A DNA stretch of 54,072 bases, taken from NCBI GenBank assembly GCA_016987375.1, contig PJRA01000473.1, positions 1,241,491 through 1,295,562 on the forward strand, read 5' to 3'. The notes beneath the pieces are model-generated. The model saw nothing but the letters and a program-made list of their open reading frames with translations. It had not been told where the DNA came from and made no database searches. The stretch is from Brachionus koreanus (lineage: Eukaryota; Rotifera; Eurotatoria; Ploima; Brachionidae). Below, in pieces: positions 52,978-54,072 of this stretch. Numbering within the stretch: position 1 is the first letter of the stretch; each line of letters begins with the position of its first letter. The translations under genes were made by a program, and so were the position numbers.

Positions 52978-53526
52978 ATTAGAATCTAAAATATTCCTTT
53001 GAACGTGTTCTGCTTATAAAAAAATTCGAAAAAAAACATAAAACTTTTATTTAATAGTTCAATTAGTTAATCCAATTCTTACTTAAAAAAAGTGAAATTA
53101 GAGAACAGGCGTCATTAACATGTAAAGGTGTTTTAATTTTTTTTTAACCTTTCTTTAGTTTTTTTTTAATAAAGATAAAAAAAAACTAAAGAATATTTAA
53201 AAAAAATTTGAAGTATGAGTAGGAAATAAATTATTATATTGAATTAACATTATTAAATTACATTTAGTTATTAGTTTGATGTGTTTAGGATTGAATCCAA
53301 TGGTAATATATTATAATCAAAAGTCAATGAGGAACCTTTTCCAGAAAAGTGTGAGTGGATGAAAAAGTAAACGGTGGGCCAGTAGCCAAAAGAAAAAGCG
53401 GTTGACTTGCGGGATCAAAAAATAAAAGAAAAATTTTTAATTATTTTTGTGTAAAAAGGCAAATTTTGTTTTTTTTCTGTTATTTGCTTCAATTTATATA
53501 ATTTTGCTTTTCTTTGATAGCATTTA
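52978..53526. other. Intergenic, nothing recognised
   Basis: AT-rich sequence up to the abrupt start of the GC-rich reverse-transcriptase fragment. A slightly GC-richer patch at 53330-53410 is unexplained. Confidence 0.4.
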
Positions 53527-54072
53527 ATGTCAATACATATTATTTGCTCGGACTGGACACCAGTTATGAGTTCAGTCCCTCAAGGCTCAGTCATAGGTCC
53601 AACGCTCTTCGTGGTCTTCATAAACGATCTCCCTGAACATATAAGCTTTCCATGTAAGCTATATGCGGATGACTGCAAGATCATCGCACGCTTACTCTCG
53701 AGCAGCTGTAGTGAACAGCTGCAACGCGATTTGGAAGCTTTGGCAGCATGGTGCGACAAATGGCTGATGAGGCTGAACCTCAGCAAATGTAAGGTCATGT
53801 ATATCGGTAAGCATAACCCAGGGAAAGTATACCATATCCTTGACAGTGCAACTGGCATACCGCATGAGCTTGAGGTTACCAGAACGGAGAAAAACCTAGG
53901 AGTCCATGTGAGTGACACTTTGAGCACGAAGATTCACGTGGACAAATCCGCAGCAAAAGCCAACTCAATGCTCGGGGTGCTTCGCAAGACGCTGATCTCG
54001 AGGGATGTCCATATATGGAGAAAAATGTACACAACCTACGTTAGACCACATCTCGAGTATGCAATCCAAGCA
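53527..54072 (+). mobile_element. GC-rich LINE reverse-transcriptase fragment, open to window end
   Basis: One frame is open from ATG 53527 to the last base (about 182 codons). It begins just before the RT block SSVPQGSVIGPTLFVVFIND, has the catalytic LYADDCKI at about 53654-53677, then LAAWCDKWLMRLNLSKCKVM, KNLGVHVSDTLS and YTTYVRPHLEYAIQA. This is the jockey/CR1-type order. Everything upstream of that RT block (endonuclease, fingers and motif A) is missing, consistent with 5' truncation at insertion. No stop or frameshift is visible. Base composition is about half G+C by eye and the codon choice is GC-ended, in sharp contrast to all other coding sequence here, including the two other LINE families. 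Confidence 0.88.

Noticed and set aside
53580..53927. 115-codon minus-strand ORF at the window end
   Set aside because: Antisense shadow of the GC-rich reverse-transcriptase frame on the plus strand, which has clear RT motifs.

Overview
The window looks like nuclear DNA of a small-genome metazoan. It is strongly AT-rich, its genes are split by introns mostly 38-64 bp long, and several encoded proteins are clear animal orthologues (ADRM1/Rpn13, Rab10, ribonucleotide reductase R2, CCDC6, TRAM1, a Patched-related protein, two PLAC8-family proteins). Tiny introns, extreme AT content and repeated FLYWCH/MULE-type relics fit a monogonont rotifer such as Brachionus best. That placement is inference. 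I saw no bacterial operons, CRISPR arrays, rRNA genes or convincing tRNA genes.

Layout. 0.4-0.8 kb (+): 3' half of a Rab GTPase gene. 1.0-2.2 kb (-): ADRM1, 3 exons. 3.5-4.15 kb (-): FLYWCH-family/AT-hook pseudogene. 4.75-5.5 kb (-): Rab10, 4 exons. 7.7-8.2 kb (-): FLYWCH/MULE relic. 8.9-12.7 kb (-): unrecognised 5-exon gene with one 2.26-kb intron. 15.7-16.2 kb (-): first PLAC8 gene. 18.1-23.5 kb (-): apparently complete 5.4-kb non-LTR retrotransposon with a near-perfect 28-bp target-site duplication. 24.4-25.3 kb (-): unrecognised single-pass membrane protein. 26.9-27.5 kb: LINE relic abutting a MITE. 28.1-28.6 kb (-): second PLAC8 gene. 29.8-30.1 kb: long foldback. 31.5-32.5 kb (+): intronless R2 gene. 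33.0-33.3 kb: SWIM-type relic and a 28-nt inverted copy of R2 coding sequence. 35.3-36.6 kb (+): CCDC6. 37.3-38.7 kb (-): LINE relic. 39.2-39.3 kb: two adjacent perfect hairpins. 41.3-46.1 kb (+): Patched-related protein, 2 exons. 47.0-47.9 kb: Tc1 fragment and an unidentified pseudogene. 48.4-49.8 kb (-): TRAM1, 5 exons. 50.9-53.0 kb: decayed Tc1/mariner element with recognisable inverted ends. 53.5 kb to the end (+): GC-rich reverse-transcriptase fragment unlike the surrounding DNA.

The host genes do unrelated cellular jobs: proteasome receptor, vesicle traffic, dNTP synthesis, scaffold, ER translocon and sterol-sensing-like membrane protein. They are separated by AT-rich spacers rich in transposon debris. 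The observations most worth following are the retrotransposon whose two ORFs lie in one frame separated only by a UGA; the absence of CAG 3' splice sites among 24 inferred introns (13 AAG, 11 TAG); a palindromic MITE family with MULE-like 9-bp duplication; and the perfect 28-nt antisense fragment of the R2 gene.
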